Shown: in pieces, positions 41,814-54,089 of the stretch
Position numbering within the stretch: the stretch's first letter is position 1
How the letters are laid out: each line of letters begins with the position of its first letter
DNA from: Hygrocybe punicea
Taxonomy: Eukaryota; Basidiomycota; Agaricomycetes; Agaricales; Hygrophoraceae
NCBI GenBank assembly: GCA_963556145.1
Contig: OY744466.1
Coordinates: 2,294,001-2,358,000, forward strand
Direction of reading: 5' to 3'
DNA: 64,000 nucleotides
Program-made: the position numbers and the translations under genes
Notes under the pieces: model-generated
Seen by the model: the letters and a program-made list of their open reading frames with translations, nothing else
Database searches by the model: none
Told to the model about the DNA's origin: nothing

Positions 41814-44800
41814 CTACAAACATTGGGGGAAGACATGCTTTTTCTGCGGGCTGGGAGGTGTCTTGTGATGTTTACGCCTAGGGGGCCATTGCAGTTGAGG
41901 CGAATTTGAAGAATTTTTGAGGCCTCCAGGTGTGTGTACTTTTCTAGCCTCACGTCTTCGGCGCTTTTTCTCCTGCCACAAACAGATTGAAATGCAGTCA
42001 CTGACAACGGTAAGATGGCACGTACTTGAACAGCATTGCGTGCACGCTCTTCCTCAATGCGACTGGGTAGAAGAACCTCGTCGTTGCGGTGTCTGTATTT
42101 CACACCAATGGCATTCAAGGTCTTGTGGATAGCATCCTCTTCTGGGGGTGCGAGAGGATCTACATCATACACTCGCTCATAGGAGTCGAGAACATCAACA
42201 AGGTATGCCACGTACCGTCGTCGAACAAGAGTGCACCAAGACCCCGCAAATCGGTCTTGAAACACACCAGTCAGAAGCAGATTAAAGCGAAATAGACAAT
42301 CTTGCCTCTTCCTTGCCCAATTTAACATCCGCTTCGACAGCCCACTCTTCTGCGTTCCCCTTCCCTTGCTTCTTGGTCTTACCACTCATGTTTGCCAAGG
42401 CCCAGTCGAGATCCGCAAGACTGGCTCTTTCAATCTAACATTGAATCCTCAGTATCGTCCCACACGGCCACCCCATAGTAAGAATCTTACCGCAAGCTTC
42501 GTGGCGAGGGTATTCTCATGCAGTTTGAAAATATTCTTTATTCCAAATAACTCTCCTTGCTTGCTTGTGTCGCCTTGTACGCCTTCGAAATATCTATTCA
42601 GTCGGGGCGTTGGTCAGACTGTTCGTAAGAAGTCTTCCACCATACCTAGTCTGAACACTAGCTTGATACCCGATAGCCATCTGTTGTTGTTTGTACAATT
42701 GGCGAGCATAAATTAGTTCTTCTAGAGAACCTGCTCCCAAAAGTCGGTAGACGGACACATCACGCGTTTGGCCGAAGCGATAGGCACGATCCATGGCCTG
42801 CAGGTCATGTGCTGGGTCTACGACGAGATCTGTTAGCTACGAATATGTACAGCGTGTGGAGACCGACTCCAATTTGGATCTACAGCCAGACAGATAAACT
42901 CCTAGTTTTCTGAAACACATGTACGACTCACCAAAAATGACAACTTTATTTGCTCCTGTTAAATTTAATCCCGTCCCGCCTGCTAAAGTGGAAATCAAGA
43001 AAATAAAGGCATCGGGGTCTTCGTGGAATTTGTCAATCATGGGCATACCTGTGAAGATCGCGATCAATTCAAGTTCATCCTTCAGATATTTCCAACTTAC
43101 GATCACATTGTTTCGTCGACCCATCCAATTTTAGGAAACCGTAGCCTACGACTCATTGGATAAATGTTGTTATGGGATTAACGATGAGAACCCACTTCGT
43201 GAACTGAGATGAAATTCAAGCATTTCCAAAAGCTTCACAGACTTGGTGAAGATGAGCACTTTGTTTGAGCGGTCTTTCCGCCACTCTGTGAGCAGCATTT
43301 CCAAGACCTACGTGGATATACCAAGCGTGAGCAGTCAAGGAATGGTAAGATGAGTATATGATAACTTACAGCCCATTTCCCGCAGAATTGTGGTTGCAGC
43401 ATAGCGGAACCGTACTTTGGAATTGGCTGGTTTGGAAACGCAATTTCGGCCAATTGTCGATTCCGAATAGTCTATACGAATTTCTCAGACACAAAATTGA
43501 AGAGCGCAATCAAAATATTATGCTACCTGGTCCGCCGTATCAGTCGGGGCTAGTGATACTTGAGTGGGCAGTGTGGTGTGATGCGTAGATACTGACCAGG
43601 TAATATCAAGGCCAGATGATTTGATAGCTTGATTAATATTGACATGAACTTGAAGACATCGCCCATCACGAACGGATGACAGCAGGCTTTGCGCCTGTTG
43701 TAAAGGGAGCAAGAGGTAGCAGGTAGCAGATGGATAAAGCAAGACTCACTTCTTCTGTGATTTACAATCGCATAAGTCATCTCTTCGAATCAAATTCTGA
43801 ACTTCGTCCATCTCCAGAATGCGTTTGTATACTGATATTTGCGTTGGCGTCAAGGGGCAGAAAACTACTTCGTCGGTTTTTTCAGGGAGCTACAGGAAGT
43901 ATCAGATCACAACGCTACGATATGCCGATAAATTTACTTGGTCTTTGATAATGTCTTTGGTTCTGACACAAGCATGATGAATCAGAAATGGGCTAGAAAC
44001 GGATACAATGACCATACCTTCTAATGAAAAACTGAGGAAGCAATTTATCTCTCAGAATACCAGCCACAGCCTCGACGATAGTGAGTATGATACAAGATTT
44101 CACGCCGTTCAATAAACTCACTAGTGCTGTCGCTCTCTGATCTTCGGTAGCCCCAGCTGACTGACCAACAGTCAGTGGTCTAACAACATAGCCTGTCCAT
44201 TGTTTGGCTGTGCCCAGTCGTCCGGGATTTGTCCAATCCAGGATTGTCCACATCTCCAAATAAGAGTTTTGGATAGTAGTGCCGGTCAGCCCGAAACGAC
44301 GCTGGCACCTGAATTGATGGTAAGCTTCCGTGATTTTTGACTTCGCATTTTTTACACGGTGTACTTCATCCACAAATATGCAGGACCACGGGAGGTCATC
44401 GATGAGATCGATTTCACGACGAGCCAAATCAAAAGAAGTTAGGACTGGATTTCAATAATGAACGTATGCGCTGATCAAACTTCGAAAATTTGCGAACCGA
44501 CGTCTAATCGCCCCATTTTGAAATCATTGAGGACGGTCTCCCTGTCCTTGGGTGTTCCATTGTACATCCCGACCTCAAAGTACCCCCACTGCGTACAACA
44601 TATTAGAACGCGCCGGTCCGAGTCTCTGGTAAGTACACACTTTTTCAAACTCTCGTTCCCAGTTGTGCACGACGGTGCTCGGGGCAATTATTAAACAGGT
44701 TGGCCACTTGATGTTGGCCGGTGGTAGAATTCTTGTGTTTTGCCACTCATCACCGTCTTGCAAACCCGATACGTATGCCCGACGTCGGTCTAGGTCTCGA

Positions 44801-46361
44801 CTGTCACCATGCTTCTTCATGATGGCCGATAGAAAAGATATGACTTGAATCGTTTTGCCTTTCTGATGCTTGAGAGAAGTAAACCATAGAAGAGAGATCT
44901 TCAAGCTCACCCTAGAAGACGTTAAACATCAAAGTGAGCATTCCTTGGCGCACAAGTTAGATACTACTCACGAGGCCCATATCGTCTCCCAATAACCCTC
45001 CACGTCTTTGCTGATACTTGTCCCAGAAAAACTGCACGCCATGCCTTTGGTAGTCACGTAAATACGTGTTGATAGCAGCGGGTACCATGATTCCTTGTGA
45101 GCGGTCTAGAACTAATGGGCCCAGGTGTTGTTGTTGATCAGAGAGAGGGAAACCTGGCCGGGGATTCAATGACTGCACGCTGCAATTAGGCAACGCCATT
45201 TCAACGGGAGGACAAAAAATTACAAGGTCAGCTGGAAATTCGGAGTCTGATTCTGATTCCGTTGCAGAATCCGAGTAGGTTGGATTTGCGCCCCGTCCCA
45301 GAAGTAAAGCGGTCGCTACATGGGAGTGTTCGTCAAATCGCCAAATCAGTTATTGGGCATGACAACATGTACATGGTTTTGGTTGACCGACGTTGGCTGT
45401 CATGAGGATATCATCCCCTGATTCAGATTCAGTCGCAGAATCATCGACTAGAATATATATCTGAGAAAAGAATAGTGACAGAAGCAGAGAAGTCACCCAG
45501 CTATTTATCTCGGAAGATTTGGGTCGTTTATTTGGCACAGGTGGCGATGGCGGCGCCAGAGACTTGCGCTTCAAAGATGATACAGGTTCATCGATTTCAG
45601 TATCCGTCTCTGAGGATTCAAGGGTCTCATATTATGAAAAAGGATTCAAGATAGAAATATCTGACCAGTGGCAGAATCATCTGTCACAAGTTTCTCTCGC
45701 TTCTCGTCAAGAGGAAGAAACCCCGCTAGCGTCTTCAATACCACTGGCTTATCGTCGCTTTCGGGAGCCGGGTCATCCTCAGTTATATCTCTTTCAAATT
45801 CCGTTTCTTGTCGATCATCTTGATTCCGTTCCTCATCTTCGGATGCCGAGTGCAATTCAAGATCGCCTGCAACACTCGTCATGAATTTCGGTTTCATCTT
45901 GATTAACCCTTTTAGGACGCACCAAAATATTGCAGCAAGGGGTTGTGGGAGATGGATTCGTCTCTTGGAGGTCTTTCTGAAAGCATACATAGAGATCGGC
46001 AAGGACGATACTAAGATTTAAAATAGAACTCCACTGCTTTTGGGCTTCGACGTGAGGGTACCAGTTTGACTGTTCCTGCTTTTACGATTCTTGGCTTGTA
46101 ATGTTGACTTGGCTTGTTTTCCCTTCTTTTCGGGCTCATACACATATACACCGGCGTTGAAGTCAGGATCAGAGTCAGATTCTATTCGAAAAACATGTAA
46201 TAGGCTCCTTTGGTGAAGAAAGCTTGCCACCGACCCAAGGGAGCCGGAATTGAGATCAAAGTTCCTGGAGTAGAGTCAGCCCTTGAAGCAGCAAGTTCAA
46301 ATAGAGGAACTTGACTTTGGTCATAAACAGAAGATTTTTTCGAAATAAAAGGTCGAGACAT
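41814..46361 (-). CDS. SNF2-family DNA-dependent ATPase, ERCC6L2-like
   Basis: A many-exon minus-strand gene starting at [11 protein letters not shown] (46361). The acidic N-terminus ([34 protein letters not shown]) precedes the ATPase core: [81 protein letters not shown] and the Walker B motif VDEVHRVKN (near 44365). [19 protein letters not shown] (motif III), [40 protein letters not shown] and the arginine-finger motif [19 protein letters not shown] follow. The C-terminal helical region ([27 protein letters not shown]) ends at 41814. ERCC6L2-type proteins act in DNA double-strand-break repair and transcription-linked stress. The DEAH box is DEVH, and the Walker A junction gives GL-K-GKT at the best splice sites, so that border needs transcript support. 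Confidence 0.83.
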
Positions 46362-46596
46362 TGAAGATACGTGCAACGAACGCCAGCGGTGAGCGCTGAG
46401 CGCTGAGGAAATCAATCGCGCTACCTAACACGTGACTTGATTTAGACTCACGGGCGGTCGGCCCGGTCCGGATAGCTACTTATTTGCAAACTACATAGCA
46501 CAAACATTGAAACAAATATGGAGGATCGCGACGTGGAGAGCGATGGAAATGCTATCTGGGGGAGAAGGGCTAGAATGTTTGGAGTAGGGAATGGGA

Positions 46597-47529
46597 TTAG
46601 TCAAATGCTTCCTCCGCGCTCCTCCGAACCAGACGTCGTACTTTCTTCTTGTAAGCTGCGGAAGTTGAGACGCGTCCAAAGTGAATAGCAAGAGGGATGG
46701 TGAATAAATGGAACGTACTTTCAGGTTCCGTTCGCACTTCCTTGGCGGCATCGACGTTAGCTGGGCTTTCCAAGTTTGGCGTGTCGGAAGATAACAAGGA
46801 GATGACACTGACAAGCTACGGCACGAGAAGTGAACCCTGGGCCGTGATGGGAGGATGTTGGGACTCACGATCGATTCGACGGTATGGACCGGCATCCATC
46901 TTTCTCCGGCATCTTCATAGCCATATTGGTCGTCGCCTGGTGCATGCTACAGAGTAATGAATGAGATAAGGTGCGTTTTGGATGGATGGCCCATCTCACA
47001 AGGATGGAAACGCAGACAGAGCCGTCCGGATAGACTGTTGTGCGACAAGAATAATAATGAGGCGCATATCTCTGGATGTCGTTTTGCGCCAGAAAGACGT
47101 ACTGTTAGGATGCCACATTGGGGTAATGAACCGCATCTTGGGTGGGAGAAGTGGGAACTCCGGTGGAAAAGTCAGACGGGCTTTGAAGAAACCCCCTTCA
47201 CTGCAACGGTATTCATTGCGAGAACTATTGAAAACATCTATCAAGACATACTACAATGTATCTGGTGGGCTGGGACAGGGGCTTGATGAGTTGACGCCTC
47301 GCGACAACCACGGCGGGATTGACGCACCCAATTACAAGAATTTCCCATTCGTACAGGTTGTTCTCATCGACGAGACCTTTGGACCCTATGGTTGAGAACT
47401 GTACATACACTGACAGACCATCAAAAACAAACCGGCAGAGAATCCCTCGACCGGGCGTTTGGTAAGCTCAGCGAGCTGGCGACGGAGAAGGAGGGAGTTT
47501 GAGGCGGTCGATGTTGACGAATTAGACAT
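46597..47529 (-). CDS. ubc7: ubiquitin-conjugating enzyme E2, Ubc7/UBE2G2 type
   Basis: A small multi-exon gene. The exons read, in order, SLLLRRQLAELTKRPVEGFS, AGLVDENNLYEWEILVIG, PPDTLY, EGGFFKARLTFPPEFPLLPP, KMRFITPMWHPN, IYPDGSVCVSIL, HAPGDDQYGYEDAGERWMPV, HTVESI, VSLLSSDTPNLESPANVDAA and a basic end (YKKKVRRLVRRSAEEAFD). The active-site Cys is in GSVCVSIL, and HAPGDDxYGYE is the acidic-loop insertion that marks the Ubc7/UBE2G class. In fungi Ubc7 works with Cue1 and the Hrd1 and Doa10 ligases in ER-associated degradation. The start at 47529 is the ATG before the first helix. The gene lies 235 bp upstream of the SNF2 gene in tandem. Confidence 0.92.
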
Positions 47530-47767
47530 TTAGGAGAACGGTGGATGTTGGTTTAGGATTGAGAGATGATCAGGCGTGGGAATAACAATACTATATCGGT
47601 CAGATCCTTAATTAATTAATTATGTTCTTCAACATTTATGTAACTCTAACATTTATGTAACTATCTTTTATGGCTGCCGTATGTGTTATACGTTGACTTA
47701 CAGAAATGATTGAGCATTAGTTGGGGTATCAGTCAATTGCAAGGTATTGTTTTCACAAGCGAAGTTA

Positions 47768-49826
47768 ACACAGGAGATGATGTAGAGGGCTCTCGACCCT
47801 CTGAGACTAGAAACTCAATATCTCATGAACCCGTTCAAACCTGACGTCCCTAATGATTCATGCTCCAACCCGATGTAACCCGATGGATACCAACTAGCAT
47901 GGCCGCTCATGTATGGGATCGGTCCAACTCCTAAACTCACGGAATCCCAAATGTCGCAGATGGATCTTATCAGACTGGAATCCCGACATTGGACTTGCCC
48001 AATTCGTGCAGGCCGCGGCCCATACCATCTCCCTTATGGAGATACATAAAAGTATTTGACATCTTTTCACAGCTTTTCACTTCTCCCTCTCATTTTCCTG
48101 TCATTGTCGCATCGCAACCTTCTCCTCATTCCCCTATTTCTATTCCCCTTTGTTCTCCCTCGTCAGCCAAGGACTCTCATCTGAAACTAGATAGACAATT
48201 TTGTAGTATAAAAATGGTGCCCAAGCGCTGTGTCAAAATAAGAAACCAGTTCCCCCATTTCCCCTCTCTCAGAATCGGTCTCTCAGTAAAATCCTTCACT
48301 CGTCCAACTCATCGGTCCTCTCGACTCTCTCCCCATCGTTCTACCATCAATATTCTTATCTCACTCATCACCCGACACCCCATCATAATATTTAATATTA
48401 TTACCTATTGGTTTATAAACATCTACATGACCACCATAAAAAGAACCTGCCATACCCAACATCGTTGGCTTCGTTGGCTTAGACCGGTCTCAATAGATAG
48501 TTGTAGCTTTTACTTGGCAGCTTTCCCTTCTCTGTTCCTTACCACTTTACTGAAGCTAGCTAACTGTTCTGCTGTCACTTCTATGCTGACACCCCCAGGT
48601 TAGGATCATTGTTCCATACCGACCTTGCCACCACCCTGACCTTGCCACTACATCTGGAGATGTAGTGGCGAGGTCGGGGTGGCTATGGAACAATGATCCT
48701 AACCTGGGGGTGTCAGTGTAGAAGTGACAGTGGAACAGTTAGCTAGCTTCAGTAAAGTGGTAAGGAACAGAGAAGGGAAAGCTGCTGAGTAAAAGCTACA
48801 ACTATCTATCGAGACCGGTCTAAGCCAATGAAGCCAATGATGTTGGGTACAGCAGGTTGGGTGTCAGGTGATGAGTGAGATAAGAATATTGATGGTAGAA
48901 TGATGGGAGAGAGTCGAGAGGACCGATGAGTTGTACAAGTGAAGGATTTTACTGAGAGACAGATTCTGAGTGAGGGGAAATGGGGGAACTGGTTTTTTAT
49001 TTTGACACAGCGCTTGGGCACCATTTTTATACTACAAAATTGTCTATCTAGTTTCAGATGAGAGTCCTTGGCTGATGAGGGAGAACAAAGGGGAATAGAA
49101 ATTGGGGAATGAGGAGAAGGTTGCGATGCGACAATGACAGGAAAATGAGAGGGAGAAGTGAAAAGCTGTGAAAAGATGTCAAATACTTTTATGTATCTTC
49201 ATAAGGGAGATGGTATGCGCGAATTGGGCAAGTCCAATGTCGGGATTCCAGTCTGATAAGATCCATCTGTGACATTTGGGATTCTGTGAGTTTAGGAGTT
49301 GGACCGATCCCATATGTGAGCAGCCATGCTAGTCGGTATCCATCGGGTTACATCAGGTTGGAGCATGAATCATTAGGGACGTCGGGTTCGAACAGGTTCA
49401 TGAGATATTGAGTTTCCAGTCTCAGAGGGTCGAGAGCCCTCTACAATGAATGAGGATTTTTTGCAATCAAATAATATTGAGATATCCACTGAAATATTGA
49501 AATTATTTTTGTTGTTATCATAAGTCCAAAAATGTTGTAAAAAGTAAGGTTATCCAAATGCAGTATTCACACCAAAGATAGTACAGGCAAAATTTTAGAT
49601 TATTCGGTCTCCAGATATTCAGGCATGTGGCTTTGTGCCTGAATATCTGGAGACCGAATAGTTTAAAATTCTGCCTGCACTACCTTCGGTGTGAATACCA
49701 CTTTTAAATAACCTTATTGTTTACAACATTTTTGGACTTATGATAACAACAAAAATAATTTCAATATTTGAGTGGATATCTCAATATTATTTGATGGCAA
49801 AAAATCCTCATCCATCTCCTGTGTAA
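47768..49826. mobile_element. giant foldback palindrome (about 2 kb)
   Basis: Two long inverted arms meet at CCACTACATCTGG / AGATGTAGTGG near 48658. The left arm starts near 47785 (gtagagggctctcgaccctc) and the right arm returns the same sequence, ending at gagagccctctac near 49444. The arms match almost continuously over about 790 bp. The main length difference is an extra A/T-rich ~65 bp in the left arm (about 48385-48450), plus a short local duplication beside the centre. The outermost acacaggagatg (47769) recurs inverted as catctcctgtgt at 49813-49824, beyond a smaller element nested in the right arm. Mirrored open frames starting MVPKRCVKI occur in both arms. No transposase is present. 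This is the structure of a Foldback-type or very long MITE. Confidence 0.8.
49450..49811. mobile_element. 362-bp palindromic MITE nested in the foldback arm
   Basis: Near-perfect palindrome: starts ATGAGGATTTTTTGCAATCA, ends with its inverse gcaaaaaatcctcat, and turns at ggtctccagatattcaggca / tgcctgaatatctggagacc near 49630. It separates ccctctacaatga from ccatctcctgtg, which are contiguous (inverted) at the other end of the foldback. It therefore inserted after the foldback existed. No coding capacity. Confidence 0.75.
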
Positions 49827-49927
49827 TTTATGAACCCCAGTGAAAAGTCCGAAGGTTAAGAAAGATTTATATATGATAAGTCCTTTTATATCAATTTGTA
49901 AATGATAAGATCTTGCAAAAGAGAAAG

Positions 49928-51427
49928 TGTTCATTTTTGCAACTCTGATTCCAACTCTGTTACCTGCCATGATGATTTTGCTTTACCACACCTTCCTTTT
50001 TTGTTTCCTTTTACCCGAATAGTCCCCTTGCCAACAGACGTTACTCTCATTGTCCTTGCTGTACAACATACTGTCTTCCCAAACTGACTCCTCACCAAGC
50101 AATTCATAACTGTTATGATCATTGGTGCAGCAATCACCTTCCTGATTGGTTTCTTTCTACATTGTCATGATTTTCCTCTGGAAAAGGCAACCTTCCTTCA
50201 TTGATGAAACTGACATCCACCTTGACAGTATACCAACATGTAATTGACAATTTCCATTCCTAGATATATGGTTTCCACTTTCTTATCCTGTGCCTGCCAT
50301 TATCCTCCCTGACGATCTGACAACATTCCTCACCTGGTTGTACATTCTGAACAATCCTCGATCACAAGACATTTTACTGTTCCCTCCAACCCGACCATTG
50401 CCGAAGCACACACCTTCAGACTTCAAACACAGACCATACAATTTCCCAAACAGTGAACTGACCCCTATTGTGTATTGTTCACATGTCATTGCTTCAATGC
50501 AGTACCCGACAACTTATTCCCACAGCTTGTCACCTGTGCCATGACTCAAAACCTGGACCTACATTCATTTATCCTTTTTCATCTGTAACTTTGATACCTC
50601 CCACACTCATTTACAACAATACCCTTTCTTGGATGAACACTGACATCAGGTGGACCTCATTGTTCCACACACAGGACAAGACATCACCCCTCGATATGTC
50701 ATTGACACAGACATCGTCATCCGGTACAGCTTATGCTGTTCGCATGTCTGACCTCGACTATCCCACCATCCTAGTTGGTTTTCCCCCAGTACATTCCTTT
50801 GTTTTCTTTCATGCCAACTTTGCCACTACATCCACACTACCTCAAGACACTCCCTTCACTAATCCCACACTGGACAATGCTTCTCTCCAACCTGACTGTG
50901 CATTGCACTTGCCAGACTGCGCACTTGCCCATTACAGCAAGTGTAGACCCCAAATTGGCAATTCTGCATATCACATGATCTGATGACAAATCATCCGAGT
51001 CATCCGGACCTCCTCTATTCCTCAATGACACCTGGGCCTCCAGTTGGATCATGAGAACATTGACATGAGGACACCTATGACATGTCCACCTCATGGTGAA
51101 CACATGGTGTAGTTGGACTTGCTGTAGCTCCATGGTTGGACTTCTATTTACCTCCCCTCAAGACTAGTCACTATACATACTGTTCTTGTTGTTGGTTCAG
51201 ACTTTTTCTTCTTTTCTCTTCTTTACGTTTTTAGTCTGGTTCTTGGGGCAGACCCCCTTGTCTTGGATAACCCCCACAGCTCGCAATGACTTTAGACCAT
51301 GAACCCCCCCTTGTAGCAGTGTTGTCTTAGTTATAAGCAACAATGAAACTGCTGTTCTCTCTTCTGGAAATCCCCTCCTAGTTAAGTTGATTGTTGCCGG
51401 AGCCTGCTGCAGAAGTGATCTGTAACA
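49928..51427 (+). mobile_element. second copy of the long LTR (diverged)
   Basis: A 1.5-kb sequence from TGTTCATTTTTGCAACTC to GTGATCTGTAACA, colinear with the reverse complement of 13812-15461. Shared landmarks include ttccttttttgtttcc, the TTGACAATTTCC segment, the CSTR.LIPTACH.CHDSKPGP coding block and the cttggggcagacccccttgt block near the end. The flanks (gaaag / agaca) are not a duplication, so it may be one LTR of a broken element or an old solo LTR. It is about 150 bp shorter than the other copy, with indels near its start. Confidence 0.7.
50468..50983 (+). other. frame-conserved ORF in the second LTR copy
   Basis: An open frame of about 170 codons, colinear and in frame with 14783-14475 over about 100 codons (CSTRQLIPTACHLCHDSKPG; YAVRMSDLD), then continuing through YPTILVGFPPVHSFVFFHAN. 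No domain recognised and no convincing initiator upstream, so expression is doubtful. Confidence 0.3.
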
Positions 51428-51459
51428 AGACATAAAGCATATTGACAATGTATCAACGT

Positions 51460-52556
51460 TAAGGCACAGCATGGGTATACCGTGGGTCAGAATTCCTGAC
51501 ACCGGACCCGTACCCGTGTTACCTGTACCCACGCTGATGACGCGTACACACCGTACCTGTTATCGGCGGGTACCCACCACAACCCACCCTAAGTACCTCG
51601 TGAACAATGGGGGCGCGTCAATTGACGTGCTCCGTTTGTTTTCGCGAGGTTGGATGGGGCTGGGGAGGTTCCATGGGTGTCCACGAGTGCTCACTACCTC
51701 GCGAACAACGGGGGCACGTCAATTGACGCGCTCCGTGTTTTCGCAAGGTTGTATGGCACTGGGGATGGCCCATGGACGTCCACCTCGTTTACGTTGTCTG
51801 TCGTCTGTTGCCCCTGTCCCCGTTCCCATGCTTGCGGTCCTCATCGTCGCCATCATCGTCATCCCCATTGCCGTCATCGTCCCTGTTGCTGTCGTCCTTC
51901 TTGTCCTGGTCTCTGTTGTCCCCGTTGTCCCGTTCCCCCATTGTTGTCTTCCCATTGTCATAGTTGCCGTTCCCGCTTTGTTGTTGTCCTCCCGTTCTCA
52001 TTGTCGTCGTTCTTGTCTTCGTTTACCCCGTCATTGTCATTCCCGTCGTCCTCATTCTTGCTGTCATGGTCGGCCTGGGTTGTCCCTGTTCTCGGCTGCG
52101 TCCCATCTGCTTGTTGCTGTTGCTGTGTTCGCGTTCATTTGGCGCGAGGGTGCGAGAAAAAAACCTAAGTGTTTTAGTAGTTAGTAGAATAAATGAATAA
52201 ATGAATAGGATGCTTACCTGGGGTGCCCTGGCACCCACACCTGTTGCCATGTCATTGTTGAAAACGACCGTGGTTGTCATTGCCGGTTTCTTGTTGTTGT
52301 TGTTTGCGCTTGTCACAGTTGTAGATTAGCTAAAGTAAAGAAATTAATATTGAAAATAAAGTAAATAGGAAAGAAAAAACCCACCATAGGAAAGAAAAAA
52401 CCCACCTGGGGGGCTTGGTTGACAGACCCGTGAAAACCCATCACCCACAGATAACGGGTACGGTTTTGACAGTGTGCAAACTGAAATACCATACCTGAAC
52501 CCAAATTACCCGTTTTGGAATAACCATGGGTAAACCCGTACCCGTGCTGTGCCCTA
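51460..52556. mobile_element. hAT MITE with perfect 8-bp target duplication
   Basis: Flanked by ATCAACGT on both sides (51452-51459 and 52557-52564). Terminal inverted repeats read TAAGGCACAGCATGGGTA on the left and, reverse-complemented, TAGGGCACAGCACGGGTA on the right. An 8-bp duplication with TA(A/G)GG termini is the hAT hallmark. The 1,097-bp interior encodes no transposase. It carries GGGTA/ACCCGT subterminal words, a pair of ~52-bp palindromes near the left end and a C/T-rich 'gttgtc' core. Confidence 0.9.
51596..51748. repeat. palindrome pair in the hAT MITE
   Basis: Two palindromes, 51596-51649 and 51697-51748, start 101 bp apart. Outer arms CCTCGTGAAC/TTCGCGAGG and CCTCGCGAAC/TTCGCAAGG; cores GCGCGTCAATTGACG and GCACGTCAATTGACGCGC. 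Same family as the four units in the element at 12058-13488. Confidence 0.85.
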
Positions 52557-54089
52557 ATCAACGTTATATCAACAACGACTTTGTCGACATTCCTTGTGTT
52601 CATTTCCACTAAAAACAACATTTTCATGTGGTAAGTACATGTCTCTCGAGTTTGTACCTATAAGATAAAGTATCGAAACAACAGTCACAACAAACCACTG
52701 TAAAGATGTCAACACAGCGCAACTACCACTGCAACTGTGTTCGATACTGCAGAAGGTGTCCTGGAGGATGTACTTTGCACATGCTCAATATCATAGGGTT
52801 CGACTTTGCACAGTTTCAATGAGTATCTTGCCCAGTGGGACCCTGGGCCCAAACCTGCAACAAGTCACCATCTCACTGAGCCAGGACATGGTGCTTTCCT
52901 GGATGTTGATGCCAATCGAGATGAATTAGAACTGGGAGATGTTCATATTGAAGGAGTTAATGAGAATCCTGGGAATGATGATGCTGATGAGGATATCTAT
53001 GTCAACAACAATGTCCAACCTGACTATATCCCAATCCCACATCCTCTTGAGGACAATCCTGGTGTTGAACCAAATCCTGATGATAATATAATGGTAGGTA
53101 GTTGTGTATTAATTGACGAAAATTCACTGATATCAACCCTTTTCTCAGCTGGAACCTCAGGATGTGGTAAATGACCATGGCTGTCTTGCAGATGCACCTG
53201 TACCTCTTGACAACCCACCTCTCCCTGATCTTCCTCTTGCAAGCCAGGATCTTCAGCCTACTGTCGAGGATGCCACCTTGGATGACCTCAAGATCCCTCT
53301 TGCTTTCATCAATCTAATATGTTCTGCTATGCTTGACAATGGTGATCTTGACCCCAACACAATCCACTGACTGCAAAATCCTGAGCAAGGACCTCCTGAA
53401 GTGGATGGCCCCAACTTAATTCTCACCATCAAAATATATTTAGTGACCACCAAAGCCTCACAAGACACATATACAGAAGTTGGACAAGCCATATCTGAGT
53501 ACTTCAAAGACTGTGATTTCCTCTCAATGCATCACTTGAAATGCAAGATCGCTGGGATCACTTGGATTGTCCCAATAGTCCATGATATGTGCATCAATTC
53601 TTGTGTTGGCTATACCGGCCCTTTTTCTAAACTAACTCACTGTCCTGCATGTGGTATGCTGCATTATGATCCACTCAAATTTAATGCCAGCAATGGCAAG
53701 ATCCGCATTCCCCAACAAACCTTTTGCATGATCCCATTGGGACCACAAATCCAGGTGTTATGGCAAAGCAAGGAGAGTGCTACAGCTATGCAATACCACT
53801 CCACTCATACACAGCAACTGCTTGATGAAATCTGAGCTAAAGGAGGCTGGATGTATATGAAGATTTTTTATCAGGCTCAGAGTACCTCGATGCATTCTCC
53901 AAAGGTTGGATCAATGACCATGAAACTGCCCTTCTTTTCTCAGTCAATGGTGCCAAACTATTTGAGAGCAAAGGATCTACTTGTTGGGTATCCATATGGG
54001 TTGTTTTCGACATTGCTCCCAATGGCAGATATAAGGTTGCTCGAGTATCTCCTGCTAGCTTCATTCCTGGACCCAATCCACCCAAGATT

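Noticed and set aside
49923..51432. 5-bp target duplication for the second long LTR
   Set aside because: gaaag and agaca differ, so it cannot be called an intact solo insertion.
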